From Qaidamihabitans albus (GTDB taxonomy: Bacteria; Actinomycetota; Actinomycetes; Mycobacteriales; Pseudonocardiaceae): DNA of 64,000 bases. The DNA lies in the NCBI RefSeq assembly GCF_016464705.1, contig NZ_JAEHOB010000012.1, positions 1 to 64,000 on the forward strand. Direction: 5' to 3'. Below, piece by piece: positions 1 to 8,491 of the stretch. The position numbers and the translations under genes are program-made. The notes beneath the pieces are model-generated. The model was not told where the DNA came from. It ran no database searches and saw nothing but the letters and a program-made list of their open reading frames with translations. The first letter of the stretch is position 1; every line of letters starts with the position of its first letter.

Positions 1-125
1 CTCACCCGCCGACCACGAAACTCCTTCCCCACACCGATGAGTTCCAGCTTCGGCGGCGTCGCGGGCCGTGCCTGGCCGGTGTTCGCGGCGGCAGGTTCGA
101 ACGTCTCGACATGTTGCGCGGACAT
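1..125 (-). CDS. ABC transporter ATP-binding protein, N-terminal fragment
   Basis: The minus strand opens with ATG at 125 and stays open to the window edge, giving about 41 residues that end in LELIGVGKEFRGRRV. This is the usual first beta-strand of an ABC ATPase, just before the Walker A loop, which lies outside the window. A good ribosome site (AAGGAG) sits 5-6 bases upstream, and the start is only 14 bases past the stop of the binding-protein gene, so the two are co-transcribed. By context it is the ATPase of a nitrate/sulfonate/taurine (SsuB/TauB-like) importer. A proline- and alanine-rich leader of about 30 residues precedes the domain. The permease is presumably further along outside the window. 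The family is inferred from this short stretch and from the neighbour. Confidence 0.75.
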   Translation of the reverse strand, partial: MSAQHVETFEPAAANTGQARPATPPKLELIGVGKEFRGRRV

Positions 126-139
126 GCGACTCCTTGAGC

Positions 140-1213
140 TCATGCTTTCGTCGTAGGCAGCAGGCTGTTGTCGAACCAGGACGCGGCGTCACCGCCCGGT
201 TCGGCCTGTCCGGCGGCAGTCAGCTCCTCGTACCCCGCAAGCCACGCGGCCTCGTCGGTCACCAGCAACGGCTTGCTCGGATCGCCCCCGGTCCACAGCT
301 CGCGCATCATCCCGAGGCTGGCGCGGGCGATCTTGTCGTCGTCGAGCGTGGCGAAGGAGTATTTCTCGCGCAGCGTCGCGATCGTCTTGTCGAAGTTCTC
401 GTCGGCGACGAACTCGGTCAGCGCGTCGTGGATCCCCGCCATGAACGCCCTCAGCGTGTCCGGGTCCTTCCGGAGCACGTCCTTCGCGCTCACGTAGATC
501 TGCGAGTCGGCCTTCACGACCGTGCCCGGGTCGAAGACACCCGCGTCCTCGTGCTGGGAGGTCACGATGTTGGCGGTGTCGATGCTGGCGGCATAGCCCG
601 CGATACGCCCCTGCTGCACGAGGTTGAACGTGCCCGGGGTGAGCCCGGTGACCTGGCGGGGCGTCCTCTCCGGATCGAGCCCCGCGTTCGCCAGCACCAG
701 CGAGACCACCTTGCTGCTGGTGCCCGCCTCAGAGGGAACACCGATCGTCTTGCCGAGGAAGTCCTCCGGCTTCTCCAGCGGGTTCTGCTTGCTGTAGACG
801 ATGCGCACGGAGGAGCCCCGGGACAGGGTGCCGATGTTCACCACCGGCTGCTGTGACTCCGCCGCCGCGGTCATCACGTCGATCTGGCCCAGTCGCGTCA
901 CCGGCCCGACGCCGGAGATCAGCGTCTGCATGGCCTGCGGCGAGCCCTTCACCGGTTGCAGCGTGACGTCGAGCCCGTGCCCGGCGAAGTGGCCACCGGC
1001 GACGGCGAGCAGTTCCGGTGACATCGAAAGGGTCTCCAGCGGAAGAAGGCTGAGAAAGGTCATCGACCCGGCGCCACCACCACCGGCCGCCGGCCCGGAT
1101 CCACACGCCGAAAGCAGCGCGGGTCCGGTGGCCGCGATCGCCGTGGCCATGGCGGATCGTTTGAGAAAGTCCCTCCGGGACAGCGATGTCGGACCAAGCG
1201 AGTGAGTAGGCAC
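140..1213 (-). CDS. ABC transporter substrate-binding lipoprotein (NMT1/SsuA/TauA-like)
   Basis: Encodes 357 residues. The N-terminus has a twin-arginine motif (SRRDFLKRS), a hydrophobic stretch and a lipobox ending LLSAC near residue 37, so it is probably exported by Tat and anchored as a lipoprotein. The mature part has the layout of the NMT1/THI5-like periplasmic binding fold (PLETLSMSPELLAVAGGHFAGHGLDV, then a GVPSEAG ligand-loop region), used for nitrate, sulfonates, taurine, riboflavin or pyrimidine precursors. The ligand cannot be told from sequence. The start is GTG at 1213 with a GAGGGA ribosome site. It is followed after 14 bases by an ABC ATPase gene, so it heads an importer operon. 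It is divergent from the Rieske/amidohydrolase operon, which may hint that it imports the substrate of that pathway; that is inference. Confidence 0.85.
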   Translation of the reverse strand: MPTHSLGPTSLSRRDFLKRSAMATAIAATGPALLSACGSGPAAGGGGAGSMTFLSLLPLETLSMSPELLAVAGGHFAGHGLDVTLQPVKGSPQAMQTLISGVGPVTRLGQIDVMTAAAESQQPVVNIGTLSRGSSVRIVYSKQNPLEKPEDFLGKTIGVPSEAGTSSKVVSLVLANAGLDPERTPRQVTGLTPGTFNLVQQGRIAGYAASIDTANIVTSQHEDAGVFDPGTVVKADSQIYVSAKDVLRKDPDTLRAFMAGIHDALTEFVADENFDKTIATLREKYSFATLDDDKIARASLGMMRELWTGGDPSKPLLVTDEAAWLAGYEELTAAGQAEPGGDAASWFDNSLLPTTKA

Positions 1214-1661
1214 GATCTAATCCCTCGTTCCTTTTACAGGCCACCACCCTGTGACCGGCTGGCAAGGAGATTGACCGAACCGGTTGCCCCGCGTCAAGTT
1301 TCGTCTCCGTCCACATTCGTCTCTTCCGCGAGCCGGGCTCTGCTGATCGACGGACACACACCGTCACGGAAAGTGCGGCGTGTCGGACCGGACCCACCCG
1401 GCTCCCACGGCTGGAACCCGGCACGTGAGACACGTTGCCGGAGCGGATTTATCCTGCTGAGCAGGCGATTACCGTGGTCCACGCCGCGCGGCGATCAGGT
1501 CGCCCGCGATCTTCCTTGCGCGGCACGGCTAAGACCGTCCACCGGGCCCGCGCGCACCGATTCGAAAGCGATCCCGGGTCGCCGGTATCGGTGTCGTCAA
1601 TGCCGATCATCGGGAATTTCTCTTTCCGGGACGGCCGAGTCGGACTCTACTGTTCACATTC
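1214..1661. other. Divergent intergenic region with candidate promoters
   Basis: This 448-base gap separates the ABC importer (leftward) from the Rieske operon (rightward). I see no convincing gene. It contains a perfect inverted repeat CCTGCT-G-AGCAGG at 1453-1465, a possible operator near mid-gap. Just before the Rieske start, TACTGT at 1648-1653 fits a -10 hexamer ending 8 bases before the ATG with no ribosome site between, so that message may be leaderless. No clear -35 is visible. Confidence 0.4.
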
Positions 1662-2129
1662 ATGAGGATCGTGGTTTCCCGGCTCGATGAATTCCCGCCG
1701 GGAGAGCGCCGGATCGTCCAGGCGGGCCGGCGGTCGATTGGCGTTTTCCGGGTCGGAGACAAGTTCTACGCACTGAACAACCACTGCCCGCACCAGGGCG
1801 GTCCCCTGTGCCTCGGGGCGACCCAGCCCTGGGTGCGCTCCGGCGGCCCGGGTGAGTACGTGCTGGACGAAAGCGAGTCCCTGGTCGCCTGCCCGTGGCA
1901 CGGCTGGGAGTACGACCTCGCGACCGGCCAGTCCTTCCTCGGCCCCGGCGAGCCTCCTGCCCGCACCTACGACGTCTCGGTCGAGGTGGGTGCGGGCGAG
2001 CCGAGGGGCGGGCGCATGCCGGGTCCGTACGTCGCCGAGACGTTTCCGGTGCACGTGGAGGACGCGTACGTGGTGGTGGACACCAGCGGCGGCACCCGGC
2101 GCACCGGAACTACGAGAGGTGAACGTTGA
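1662..2129 (+). CDS. Rieske [2Fe-2S] ferredoxin-type protein
   Basis: A 155-residue soluble Rieske protein. The two cluster-binding boxes are CPHQGG (about residues 42-47) and CPWHGWEYD (about 77-85), giving the two Cys and two His ligands in the ferredoxin/oxygenase form. It lacks the catalytic mononuclear-iron domain of a full oxygenase alpha subunit, so it should act as an electron carrier or as a small Rieske component. An insertion of about 25 residues between the two boxes is longer than in many small Rieske ferredoxins. It overlaps the following amidohydrolase gene by 4 bases (TTGA), which implies translational coupling. There is no obvious Shine-Dalgarno before the ATG. The partner reductase or oxygenase is not in the window. 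Confidence 0.88.
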   Translation: MRIVVSRLDEFPPGERRIVQAGRRSIGVFRVGDKFYALNNHCPHQGGPLCLGATQPWVRSGGPGEYVLDESESLVACPWHGWEYDLATGQSFLGPGEPPARTYDVSVEVGAGEPRGGRMPGPYVAETFPVHVEDAYVVVDTSGGTRRTGTTRGER

Positions 2130-3241
2130 ATAGCACTGCTGTCGCCGAGGCGCCCGGCCGCGCGCCGGGCACGCCCGGATACACGATCGTCGACACCGAC
2201 ATTCATCCGACCGCGCCGCCGGCGGACATCCGCTCGCGGCTGCCGGGGCGGTACCGGGCGCGCTGGGACATGTTCGGCAGCAGGGTGCCGGGGCCACCGG
2301 ACATCTACCCACGGGTCCGCAACGCCGGATTCCGGCGGGACTCCTGGCCCGAGCAGGGGCCGCCCGGCAGCGACCTGCGACTGATCCGCGAGCAACTGCT
2401 CGACGAGTTCCACGTCGAGCACGGCATGCTGATCCCGTTGCAGGCGCACAGCTGGGGTGTGGAGGAGCCGGAGTACGCCGCCGCGCTGTGCCGCGCGCTC
2501 AACGACTGGCAGAAGGAGACGCTGCTCGACGCCGAGCCGAGGCTCCATGGCTCGATCGCGATCCCGATGGAGTCACCGGACCTTGCCGCCGAGGAGATCC
2601 GGCGGCGCGCGGGCGACCCGCGCTTCGCGCAGGTCCTGCTGTCGACGGGCAGCGAGATCGGTTTCGGCCGCAGGCGGTACTGGCCGATCTACGCCGCCGC
2701 CGCCGAGGCCGGGCTGCCCGTCGCCGCGCACACCGGCGGGCTGGAGCAGCACCGCGGCGCAGGCTGGCCGTCGTTCTACCTCGAGGAGCACGTGTGGAAC
2801 GGCAACATGATGGCCGCCTTCGTCATCAGCATGCTCTGCGAGGGTGTCTTCGACCGGTACCCGGATCTGCAGGTGGTCTGCGTCGAGGGCGGGATCGCCT
2901 GGGCGGGCCCGCTGATGTGGGCTCTCGACGAGGCGTGGGAACAGCTCCGCACCGATGTGCCCCATCTGCGCAAGCCGCCCTCGGCCTACGTCCGGGAGCA
3001 CTTCTGGTTCACCACCCAGCCGATCGAGGAGCCGGAGGACCCCGGGCAGCTCACGGTCGCGCTGGAGCACATCGGCATGAACGAGCGGATCATGTTCGCC
3101 TCCGACTATCCACATTGGGACTTCGACTCACCACGCCACGCTCCCCGGTTGTTCCCCGCGGACCTGCGTGACGGGGTGATGGGCGCGAACGCGTGCCGGC
3201 TCTACCACCTGACGGGGCACACGACGGAGGCGGCACGATGA
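2126..3241 (+). CDS. Amidohydrolase family protein (ACMSD-like TIM barrel), first copy
   Basis: A 371-residue member of the amidohydrolase-2 family, whose known members include metal-dependent decarboxylases (ACMSD, gamma-resorcylate and 5-carboxyvanillate decarboxylase) and hydrolases. Visible landmarks are VDTDIHP near residue 22 in place of the usual HxH metal pair, AHTGG in the middle of the barrel, and FASDYPHWDFD near the C-terminus carrying the conserved Asp. The start is TTG at 2126, overlapping the Rieske stop, with AGGTG upstream. It ends in an ATGA overlap with a second amidohydrolase, so the three genes are translated as a unit. A role in decarboxylating or hydrolysing a carboxylated ring compound is plausible from the family, but the substrate is unknown. 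Confidence 0.85.
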   Translation: MNSTAVAEAPGRAPGTPGYTIVDTDIHPTAPPADIRSRLPGRYRARWDMFGSRVPGPPDIYPRVRNAGFRRDSWPEQGPPGSDLRLIREQLLDEFHVEHGMLIPLQAHSWGVEEPEYAAALCRALNDWQKETLLDAEPRLHGSIAIPMESPDLAAEEIRRRAGDPRFAQVLLSTGSEIGFGRRRYWPIYAAAAEAGLPVAAHTGGLEQHRGAGWPSFYLEEHVWNGNMMAAFVISMLCEGVFDRYPDLQVVCVEGGIAWAGPLMWALDEAWEQLRTDVPHLRKPPSAYVREHFWFTTQPIEEPEDPGQLTVALEHIGMNERIMFASDYPHWDFDSPRHAPRLFPADLRDGVMGANACRLYHLTGHTTEAAR

Positions 3242-4317
3242 CCACAAGCACCGGCACCGCCGTCGGGAACGGCACGATCGATGCCGAGGTGCACTGCACG
3301 CCGGCCACGATCGCGGAGCTGGTTCCCTACCTCGACCCCTACTGGCGTACCTACGTCCTGGAGGGTGGCCTGACGATCTCCGCCGCACAGGGCGGGGCGT
3401 ACCCTCCGCAGGCACCGACCAGTGCCACGCCCGCCGCGAGGTCGGCGGGGGCGTTTCCCGCCAGGGAGGCCGCCGACGTGCGTGCGCGGGTACTCGATCC
3501 GGGTAGGCTGCGGGCCGCCGTGCTAGTCTGCACCGCGTCGTTCACGAGCAACCGTAACCCCTACTACGAGGCCGCGCTGACGCGCGCGGTGAACGACTGG
3601 CTCATCGCGGAATGGCTGGACTCCGACGAGCGCCTGCGGGCGAGCATGGTGGTGCCGACGCTCGACACGGACGCCGCCGTCGCCGAGATCGAGCGGATCG
3701 GGGACCATCCCGGGATCGTCCAGGTGGTGCTGCCCGTCCGTACGGACGCACCGTGGGGGAACAAGCGGCACCGGGCCCTGCTCCGGGCCGCCGCCGAGCA
3801 CGATCTGGTCGTCGGCCTGCACGCCTGGGGCCGTACCGGCAACGCCGCCACCCCCTCCGGGATCACGCACAGCTACCTCGAGGACTACCTGGCCAACTCG
3901 CAGATCATCGTGCAGGCGCAGGTGGCGAGCCTGGTCACCGAAGGCGTCTTCGCGGAACTCCCGCGGCTGCGGGTGGCCCTGCTGGAATGTGGCTTCTCCT
4001 GGCTGCCAGCGCTGATGTGGCGCTTCGACAAGGACTGGAAGGGGGTCTGGCGGGAGGTGCCGTGGCTCGACGCCAAGCCGTCGGACATCGTGCGCCGGCA
4101 CGTCCGGCTGACCAGCACGCCCGCCCAGCTGCCGCGCGATCCGGTCCAGGTACGGCAGTTCCTCGACACGTTCGATGCCGGGGCCATGCTGATGTACGCC
4201 AGCGACCATCCGCACGACCACGGCAGCGGGCACGAGCGGCTCCTCTCGGCCCTGTCCCCCGCCGAGACGGAGGCGGTACTCGCCGGAAACGCCGCGGGCT
4301 GGTACGCGCTCGGCTGA
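3238..4317 (+). CDS. Amidohydrolase family protein (ACMSD-like TIM barrel), second copy
   Basis: 359 residues, the same family as the preceding gene but clearly diverged. Landmarks are DAEVHC near residue 19 (ExH in place of DxH), GLHAWGR in mid barrel, LLECGFSWLPALMW and YASDHPHDHGSGH near the end. The chosen start is ATG at 3238, inside an ATGA overlap with the upstream stop; the reading frame is open further upstream but that part is inside the first gene. Two tandem paralogues suggest either a hetero-oligomer or two consecutive steps on related substrates. Both retain a C-terminal Asp-His/Pro-His box. Function beyond the superfamily is not assignable. Confidence 0.84.
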   Translation: MTTSTGTAVGNGTIDAEVHCTPATIAELVPYLDPYWRTYVLEGGLTISAAQGGAYPPQAPTSATPAARSAGAFPAREAADVRARVLDPGRLRAAVLVCTASFTSNRNPYYEAALTRAVNDWLIAEWLDSDERLRASMVVPTLDTDAAVAEIERIGDHPGIVQVVLPVRTDAPWGNKRHRALLRAAAEHDLVVGLHAWGRTGNAATPSGITHSYLEDYLANSQIIVQAQVASLVTEGVFAELPRLRVALLECGFSWLPALMWRFDKDWKGVWREVPWLDAKPSDIVRRHVRLTSTPAQLPRDPVQVRQFLDTFDAGAMLMYASDHPHDHGSGHERLLSALSPAETEAVLAGNAAGWYALG

Positions 4318-4346
4318 GCGCCGCCGCACGGCAGGCAGGGAGCGAG

Positions 4347-5225
4347 ATGCTCGACGGCTTCACCGAACAGGACGTGACCACCCCGGCCGGGGCCCGCATC
4401 CGGGCGCGCGTCGGCGGCAGCGGGCCGCCGGTACTCCTGCTGCACGGCTACCCGCAGACGTCGGTCATGTGGCAGCACGTCGCGCCGGAGCTGGCTCGCG
4501 AGCACACGGTGGTGACAGCGGATCTGCGCGGGTACGGCGGCAGCGTGCCGCCGCCGGGGACGGAGGACGACCCGGCCGCGTTCGGCAAGCGGGCGATGGC
4601 GCTCGATCAGGTGGCGGTGATGGCCGCGCTCGGCTTTCACCGGTTCGCCGTCGTGGGGCACGACCGGGGAGCGCGCTGCGCCTACCGTCTCGCGCTGGAC
4701 CATCAGGAGGTGGTGACGGCCCTCGCCGTGCTGGACATCCTGCCGACCGCCGACGTCCTCGACCGCGTCGACGCCACGTTCGCCCTGGCGGCCTGGCACT
4801 GGTTCTTCCTCGCCCAGCGGGATGACCTGCCGGAACGGCTGATCTCCGCCGATCCGGACGGGTTCTTCCTGCGCGGGACCGAGGGGATCTTCACCGAGGA
4901 GGCGCGCGGGGCCTACCGTGCCGCCTTTCACCGGCCGTCGGTGATCCACGCGATGTGCCAGGACTACCGGGCGGGCGCCACCGTGGACCGGGCCGACGAC
5001 GAGGCGGACCGCGGCCGCAGGTGGATCCGCTGCCCGGTACTCGTGCTGTGGGGCAGGCGCGGCCCGCTCGGCCGGGTCCGCGACGTAGTCGAGGTGTGGC
5101 GACGATGGGCTCCCTCGGCCGTGGGGCACTCGCTGGACTGCGGGCACTACCTCGCCGAGGAGGACCCGGACGGGACCTCGCGCGAGCTGCGCCGATTCCT
5201 TTCCGCCTCGCGGGCGCATCCTTGA
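4347..5225 (+). CDS. Alpha/beta hydrolase, haloacetate dehalogenase / epoxide hydrolase-like
   Basis: A 292-residue alpha/beta hydrolase. LLLHGYPQTSVMW (oxyanion region, about residues 31-43), ADLRGYGGS, GHDRGAR (nucleophile Asp about residue 107) and GHYLAEEDPD (catalytic His near the end) match the fluoroacetate dehalogenase (DehH1) branch, where Asp attacks the carbon bearing the halide. An Arg follows the nucleophile (HDRGAR), as in that branch, where it binds the carboxylate. The frame is open for a long way upstream within the previous gene, but ATG 4347 with GGGAGCGAG is the sensible start. It lies 29 bases after the second amidohydrolase and is probably the last structural gene of this operon. 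Epoxide hydrolase or ester hydrolase activity cannot be excluded. Confidence 0.8.
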   Translation: MLDGFTEQDVTTPAGARIRARVGGSGPPVLLLHGYPQTSVMWQHVAPELAREHTVVTADLRGYGGSVPPPGTEDDPAAFGKRAMALDQVAVMAALGFHRFAVVGHDRGARCAYRLALDHQEVVTALAVLDILPTADVLDRVDATFALAAWHWFFLAQRDDLPERLISADPDGFFLRGTEGIFTEEARGAYRAAFHRPSVIHAMCQDYRAGATVDRADDEADRGRRWIRCPVLVLWGRRGPLGRVRDVVEVWRRWAPSAVGHSLDCGHYLAEEDPDGTSRELRRFLSASRAHP

Positions 5226-5256
5226 CAGCCGATCACGGCCGGCCGCTAATGGACGT

Positions 5257-6246
5257 ATGGTTACGAGCGGGCGCGCGGCGACGCGGCGGTCGGCGTCCCT
5301 GGCGAGCCTGGATCTCAACCTGCTGGTGTTCCTCCGGGAGCTGCTCCGTGAGCGGAACGTGACGCGAGCGGCCGAGCGAGTGGGCGTCAGCCAGCCGACG
5401 GCGAGTGCGGCACTGTCGCGGCTGCGCCGCCACTTCGACGACCAGTTGCTCGTCCGGTCCCGCGGCTCCTATGTGCTGTCCCCGCTGGCGGCTCAGCTCG
5501 CCGGGCAGGTGGAGCCGCTGTGCACCGGACTGGAGCGGCTCTTCTCCACGACCTCGGCGTTCCACCCCGAGGAGTCGGAGCGCGAGTTCACGCTGCTGAC
5601 GCCGGACTACGTGGTCGCGGCACTCGGTGAGCACATCTCGCGGGAGCTGTTCCTCGCGGCTCCGAACATCCGCCTGCACGTCCAGGTGGTGCGGGAGCGG
5701 CTGCCCACCGACATCCCGGAGACGCTGCGGCTCATCGACGGGATGATCTGCGCCGCCAAGGCCGAGCTGTACGCACCGGCCATCCACTCGCTCGAGCTGT
5801 TCCGCGACCGGTGGGTGTGCGTGGTCGCGCGGGACAATCCCGTCGGCGACCGGCTCGAACTGGCCGACCTCGAGAAGCTGCCCTGGGTGGTCCCGCACCA
5901 TCCGGACGGTGGCTACCCGCCGAGCTCGCCGCTCGGCCCGCTGATGGCCCGGCTCTCCACCCAGCCGCACGTCGCCGTGCGCGTCGACAGCTACCAGGCG
6001 ACGCCGCACTTCGTCGCGGGCACCGACCGGGTCGCGATCATGCAGGGCAGGATCGCACAGCACTTCGCAGGCCGTGCCGACCTGCGGCTGCTCGAATGCC
6101 CCGGCGATCCGCCACCGATCGTCGAGATCATGTGGTGGCACGAGCAGAAGGAGCACGACGAGGCGCACCGCTGGCTGCGGCGCATCGTCGAACGGGCGGC
6201 GCGCCGCTCCGACCGGTGCCCGGACGGCGTCGAGCCGGCGCGCTGA
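5257..6246 (+). CDS. LysR-family transcriptional regulator (NodD/SyrM-like)
   Basis: 329 residues with an N-terminal winged helix-turn-helix (SLDLNLLVFLRELLRERNVTRAAERVGVSQ, about residues 14-43, continuing TASAALSRLRRHF) and a C-terminal type-2 periplasmic-fold effector domain. The DLNLL opening and the QPTASAALSRLR recognition helix are typical of the NodD-like subgroup. It sits only 31 bases after the dehalogenase-like gene and on the same strand, which is unusual because most LysR genes are divergent from their targets; it is probably co-transcribed with and regulates the 1662-5225 operon. The effector is unknown. Confidence 0.87.
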   Translation: MVTSGRAATRRSASLASLDLNLLVFLRELLRERNVTRAAERVGVSQPTASAALSRLRRHFDDQLLVRSRGSYVLSPLAAQLAGQVEPLCTGLERLFSTTSAFHPEESEREFTLLTPDYVVAALGEHISRELFLAAPNIRLHVQVVRERLPTDIPETLRLIDGMICAAKAELYAPAIHSLELFRDRWVCVVARDNPVGDRLELADLEKLPWVVPHHPDGGYPPSSPLGPLMARLSTQPHVAVRVDSYQATPHFVAGTDRVAIMQGRIAQHFAGRADLRLLECPGDPPPIVEIMWWHEQKEHDEAHRWLRRIVERAARRSDRCPDGVEPAR

Positions 6247-6252
6247 ACGCTC

Positions 6253-6525
6253 CTACGAGCCCGCACCGGCCGGCCGGAAGAGATAGTTGTTGGCGTGCAC
6301 GCACACCCGCTCGGCCACGTGCCAGCCGCGTTGCCACGCGTACATGACGTAGCCGCGGCGGGTGAGCCACTCGACGACGTCGTCCGGCGAGTACTCGTAT
6401 CGCGCGGTGTGCCGCTCCTCGATCTCGATGAGCATCGTCGGCCGGACCCGTCTCGACCGCCTGGCCCACCAGGTCGAGGACGCGTCTCCCTAGCGAGCAG
6501 TGCCCGCCCGGACCGGACACAGATC
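6253..6525 (-). pseudogene. Remnant of an FkbM-type methyltransferase (C-terminus)
   Basis: The minus strand reads MLIEIEERHTARYEYSP...LTRRGY...VHANNYLFRP, which is the characteristic C-terminal end of FkbM-family SAM methyltransferases. Upstream, in another frame, RRVLDLVGQAVETGP fits the segment that should precede it, and a degenerate VDVICVR may be the IKxDVEG motif. The two pieces are joined only by a frameshift near 6435-6445, and the N-terminal two thirds are absent because an iron box and operon start begin just beyond. I read this as a dead 3' fragment left by a rearrangement. Confidence 0.55.
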
Positions 6526-6560
6526 ACATCGACGTGACTGGACAGACCTCCGCCGAGTAT

Positions 6561-6579
6561 TTAGGTTAGCCTCACTTTA
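6561..6579 (+). promoter_or_regulatory. Iron box (IdeR/DmdR/DtxR operator)
   Basis: TTAGGTTAGCCTCACTTTA matches the 19-base DtxR/IdeR consensus TTAGGTTAGSCTAACCTAA at about 16 positions, with the left half perfect. It lies 24 bases before the ribosome site of a siderophore ABC importer, the expected place for iron-dependent repression. In the family, Fe(II)-loaded regulator binds here and represses; so the operon should be on under iron limitation. Confidence 0.88.
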
Positions 6580-6603
6580 CTCATCGAGTGATTGAGGTAC
6601 GCG

Positions 6604-7454
6604 GTGCAGGAGAGCGGCAACCAGGGCGACGGCGCGGCCACGGTCAGTGGCGCGCACCTGGACATCGGATACCACGGCGTCCGCGTGGTGCACGACGCCT
6701 CGCTCCGCCTGCACGCGGGCCGCGTCACGGCCCTGGTCGGCCCCAACGGCAGCGGCAAGTCGACGCTGCTGCGCGCGCTGGCGCGGTTGCACCGGCCCGA
6801 GCGGGGCGAGGTGCTGCTCGAGGACGGCACGCCGGCGTTCTCGTTGTCCACCAAGGAGTTCGCCCGCCACGTGACGCTGCTCGCGCAGAGCAGGCCGACG
6901 CCGAGTGGCGTGACCGTCGCCGATGTCGTGGCCTACGGCCGTCACCCCTACCGCGGGCGCTTCCGGGGCGAGGACCGGGACGGGCAACGCGCGATCGAGC
7001 ACGCCATGCGGGTCACCGGCTGGCCGCGATGGCGGATCGCCCCGCGGACCGGCTCTCCGGCGGCGAGCTGCAGCGGGTGTGGCTGGCGACGTGCCTGGCG
7101 CAGGACACGCGCGTACTGCTGCTGGACGAGCCCACGACGTTCCTCGACCTGCGCTACCAGGTGGAGACCCTCGACCTGGTTCGCGAGCTGGCCGACGACC
7201 ACGGCGTCGCGGTCGGTGTGGTGCTGCACGACCTGAACCAGGCGGCCGCGATCGGCGACCACGTCGTCCTGCTGCACCAGGGCGAGGTGTGCGCAGGCGG
7301 ACCTCCGGACGAGGTACTCACCGGCGAGAACCTCACGCGGGTCTACGGCATCCGGATCGAGGTCGGCGTCGACCCGGCCACCGGCACGCTCACCGCCCGG
7401 CCGATCGGCCGGCACACCCGGCAGCCGAGCGAGCTGCTGCCGCGAACCCGGTAG
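6604..7454 (+). pseudogene. Iron-siderophore ABC transporter ATPase (FepC/FecE-like), frameshifted
   Basis: Two frames together make a complete FepC-type ATPase of about 283 residues. The first frame carries Walker A (GPNGSGKST); the second carries the signature and Walker B (LSGGELQRVWLA, VLLLDEPTTFLDL) and the H-loop (VLHDLNQAA). The break is at 7018-7024: ACCGGC-TGGCC should read ACC GGC CTG GCC, so one C is missing. Start GTG 6604 is chosen because GAGG lies 6 bases before it. Placed directly behind an iron box and before the binding protein and permease. As written it would give a truncated ATPase without Walker B; a one-base sequencing error would restore it. Confidence 0.85.
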
Positions 7455-7506
7455 TCCGAACGGCCTTCTCCCCCGAACGATCCATCGACAGCAACGGAGT
7501 TCTGCC

Positions 7507-8491
7507 ATGCCCAGAAACCGCCTCACCGCGCTCATGGCCGGTGCGCTCGTACTGCTCAGCGCGTGCGGCACCACGGAGCGGGCCGCCGACGGCACGGCAC
7601 CGTCCAGCGCTTCGGGCGACGGCCCGGTAGCCGTCACCGACAGCCGGGGTCAGGAGGTCCGGCTCGACGCTCCGGCGCGGCGAGTGGTGGCCTTGGAGTG
7701 GGCCGAGGCGGAGATGCTCACCACCCTCGATGTCATGCCGGTGGGCGTCAGCCAGGTCGAGGACTACGGCAACTGGGTGACCGCGGCGGAACTCGATGGC
7801 AGCGTGCGGGAGGTCGGCACGCGCGCCGAGCCCAACGTGGAGTCGATCGTCGCACTCGAGCCCGACCTCGTGGTGATGGAGGGCTACCGCAGCGCACCAC
7901 TTGTCAAGCAGCTCGAGGAGTACGTGCCGGTCCTGGTGACCAAGGGCAGCGACGCCGGCGACAACCTGCAGCGGATGCGCGACGACTTCACCATGATCGC
8001 CAAGGCGGTCGGCAGGGAGGAGAAGGCGGCGGAGGCGCTCGCCGGGTTCGACGGTGTGCTCGCGGACGCCAGGCGGAAGATCGCCCAAGCCGGTGCCGCC
8101 GGTGAGTCCTTCGTGATCGCCGACGGCTGGCAGGAGGGCAACGCGATCGCGATCCGCCCGTACGGCGGGGGGGGCACTGGCCTCCCAGCTCGCCATCGCC
8201 GCCGGGCTGCGCAACGCCTGGCCCGGGAAGGTGGACGGCGTGTGGGGACTCGGCCAGACCGATGTGGAGGGTCTGACCACCATCACCGATGACAACGTGC
8301 GGTTCCTGTACAGCGCGTCCGACGGCACCGACGTGTTCGCCGACGGCCTCAGGGACAATCCCATCTGGAAGTCGCTGCCGTCCGTGCGAGCTGGTCACGT
8401 GCACCGGATGACCGACGGCATCTGGACGTTCGGCGGGCCGGCCTCCTCCGAGCAGTTCCTCGACGAGCTCGTCTCGGTGTTCACCTCGTGA
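7507..8491 (+). pseudogene. Iron-siderophore substrate-binding lipoprotein (FecB/FhuD-like), frameshifted
   Basis: The gene begins MPRNRLTALMAGALVLLSAC, a lipoprotein signal with lipobox LLSAC, followed by a helical-backbone (cluster A-II) binding fold: VAVTDSRGQEVRLDAPARRVVAL, GTRAEPNVESIVALEPDLVV. The first frame fails in a run of eight G at 8167-8174. With seven G it continues ALASQLAIAAGLRNAW to the true end (SSEQFLDELVSVFTS, stop 8489-8491). Full length would be about 327 residues, normal for the family. It binds ferric siderophore outside the membrane and delivers it to the permease that follows with a GTGA overlap. A run of eight G is a classic place for sequencing error or slippage. 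Confidence 0.87.

Noticed and set aside
8167-8174. Run of eight G as a phase-variable switch
   Set aside because: Phase variation by poly-G is not usual in this lineage, and other frameshifts nearby suggest sequencing error as the simpler cause.
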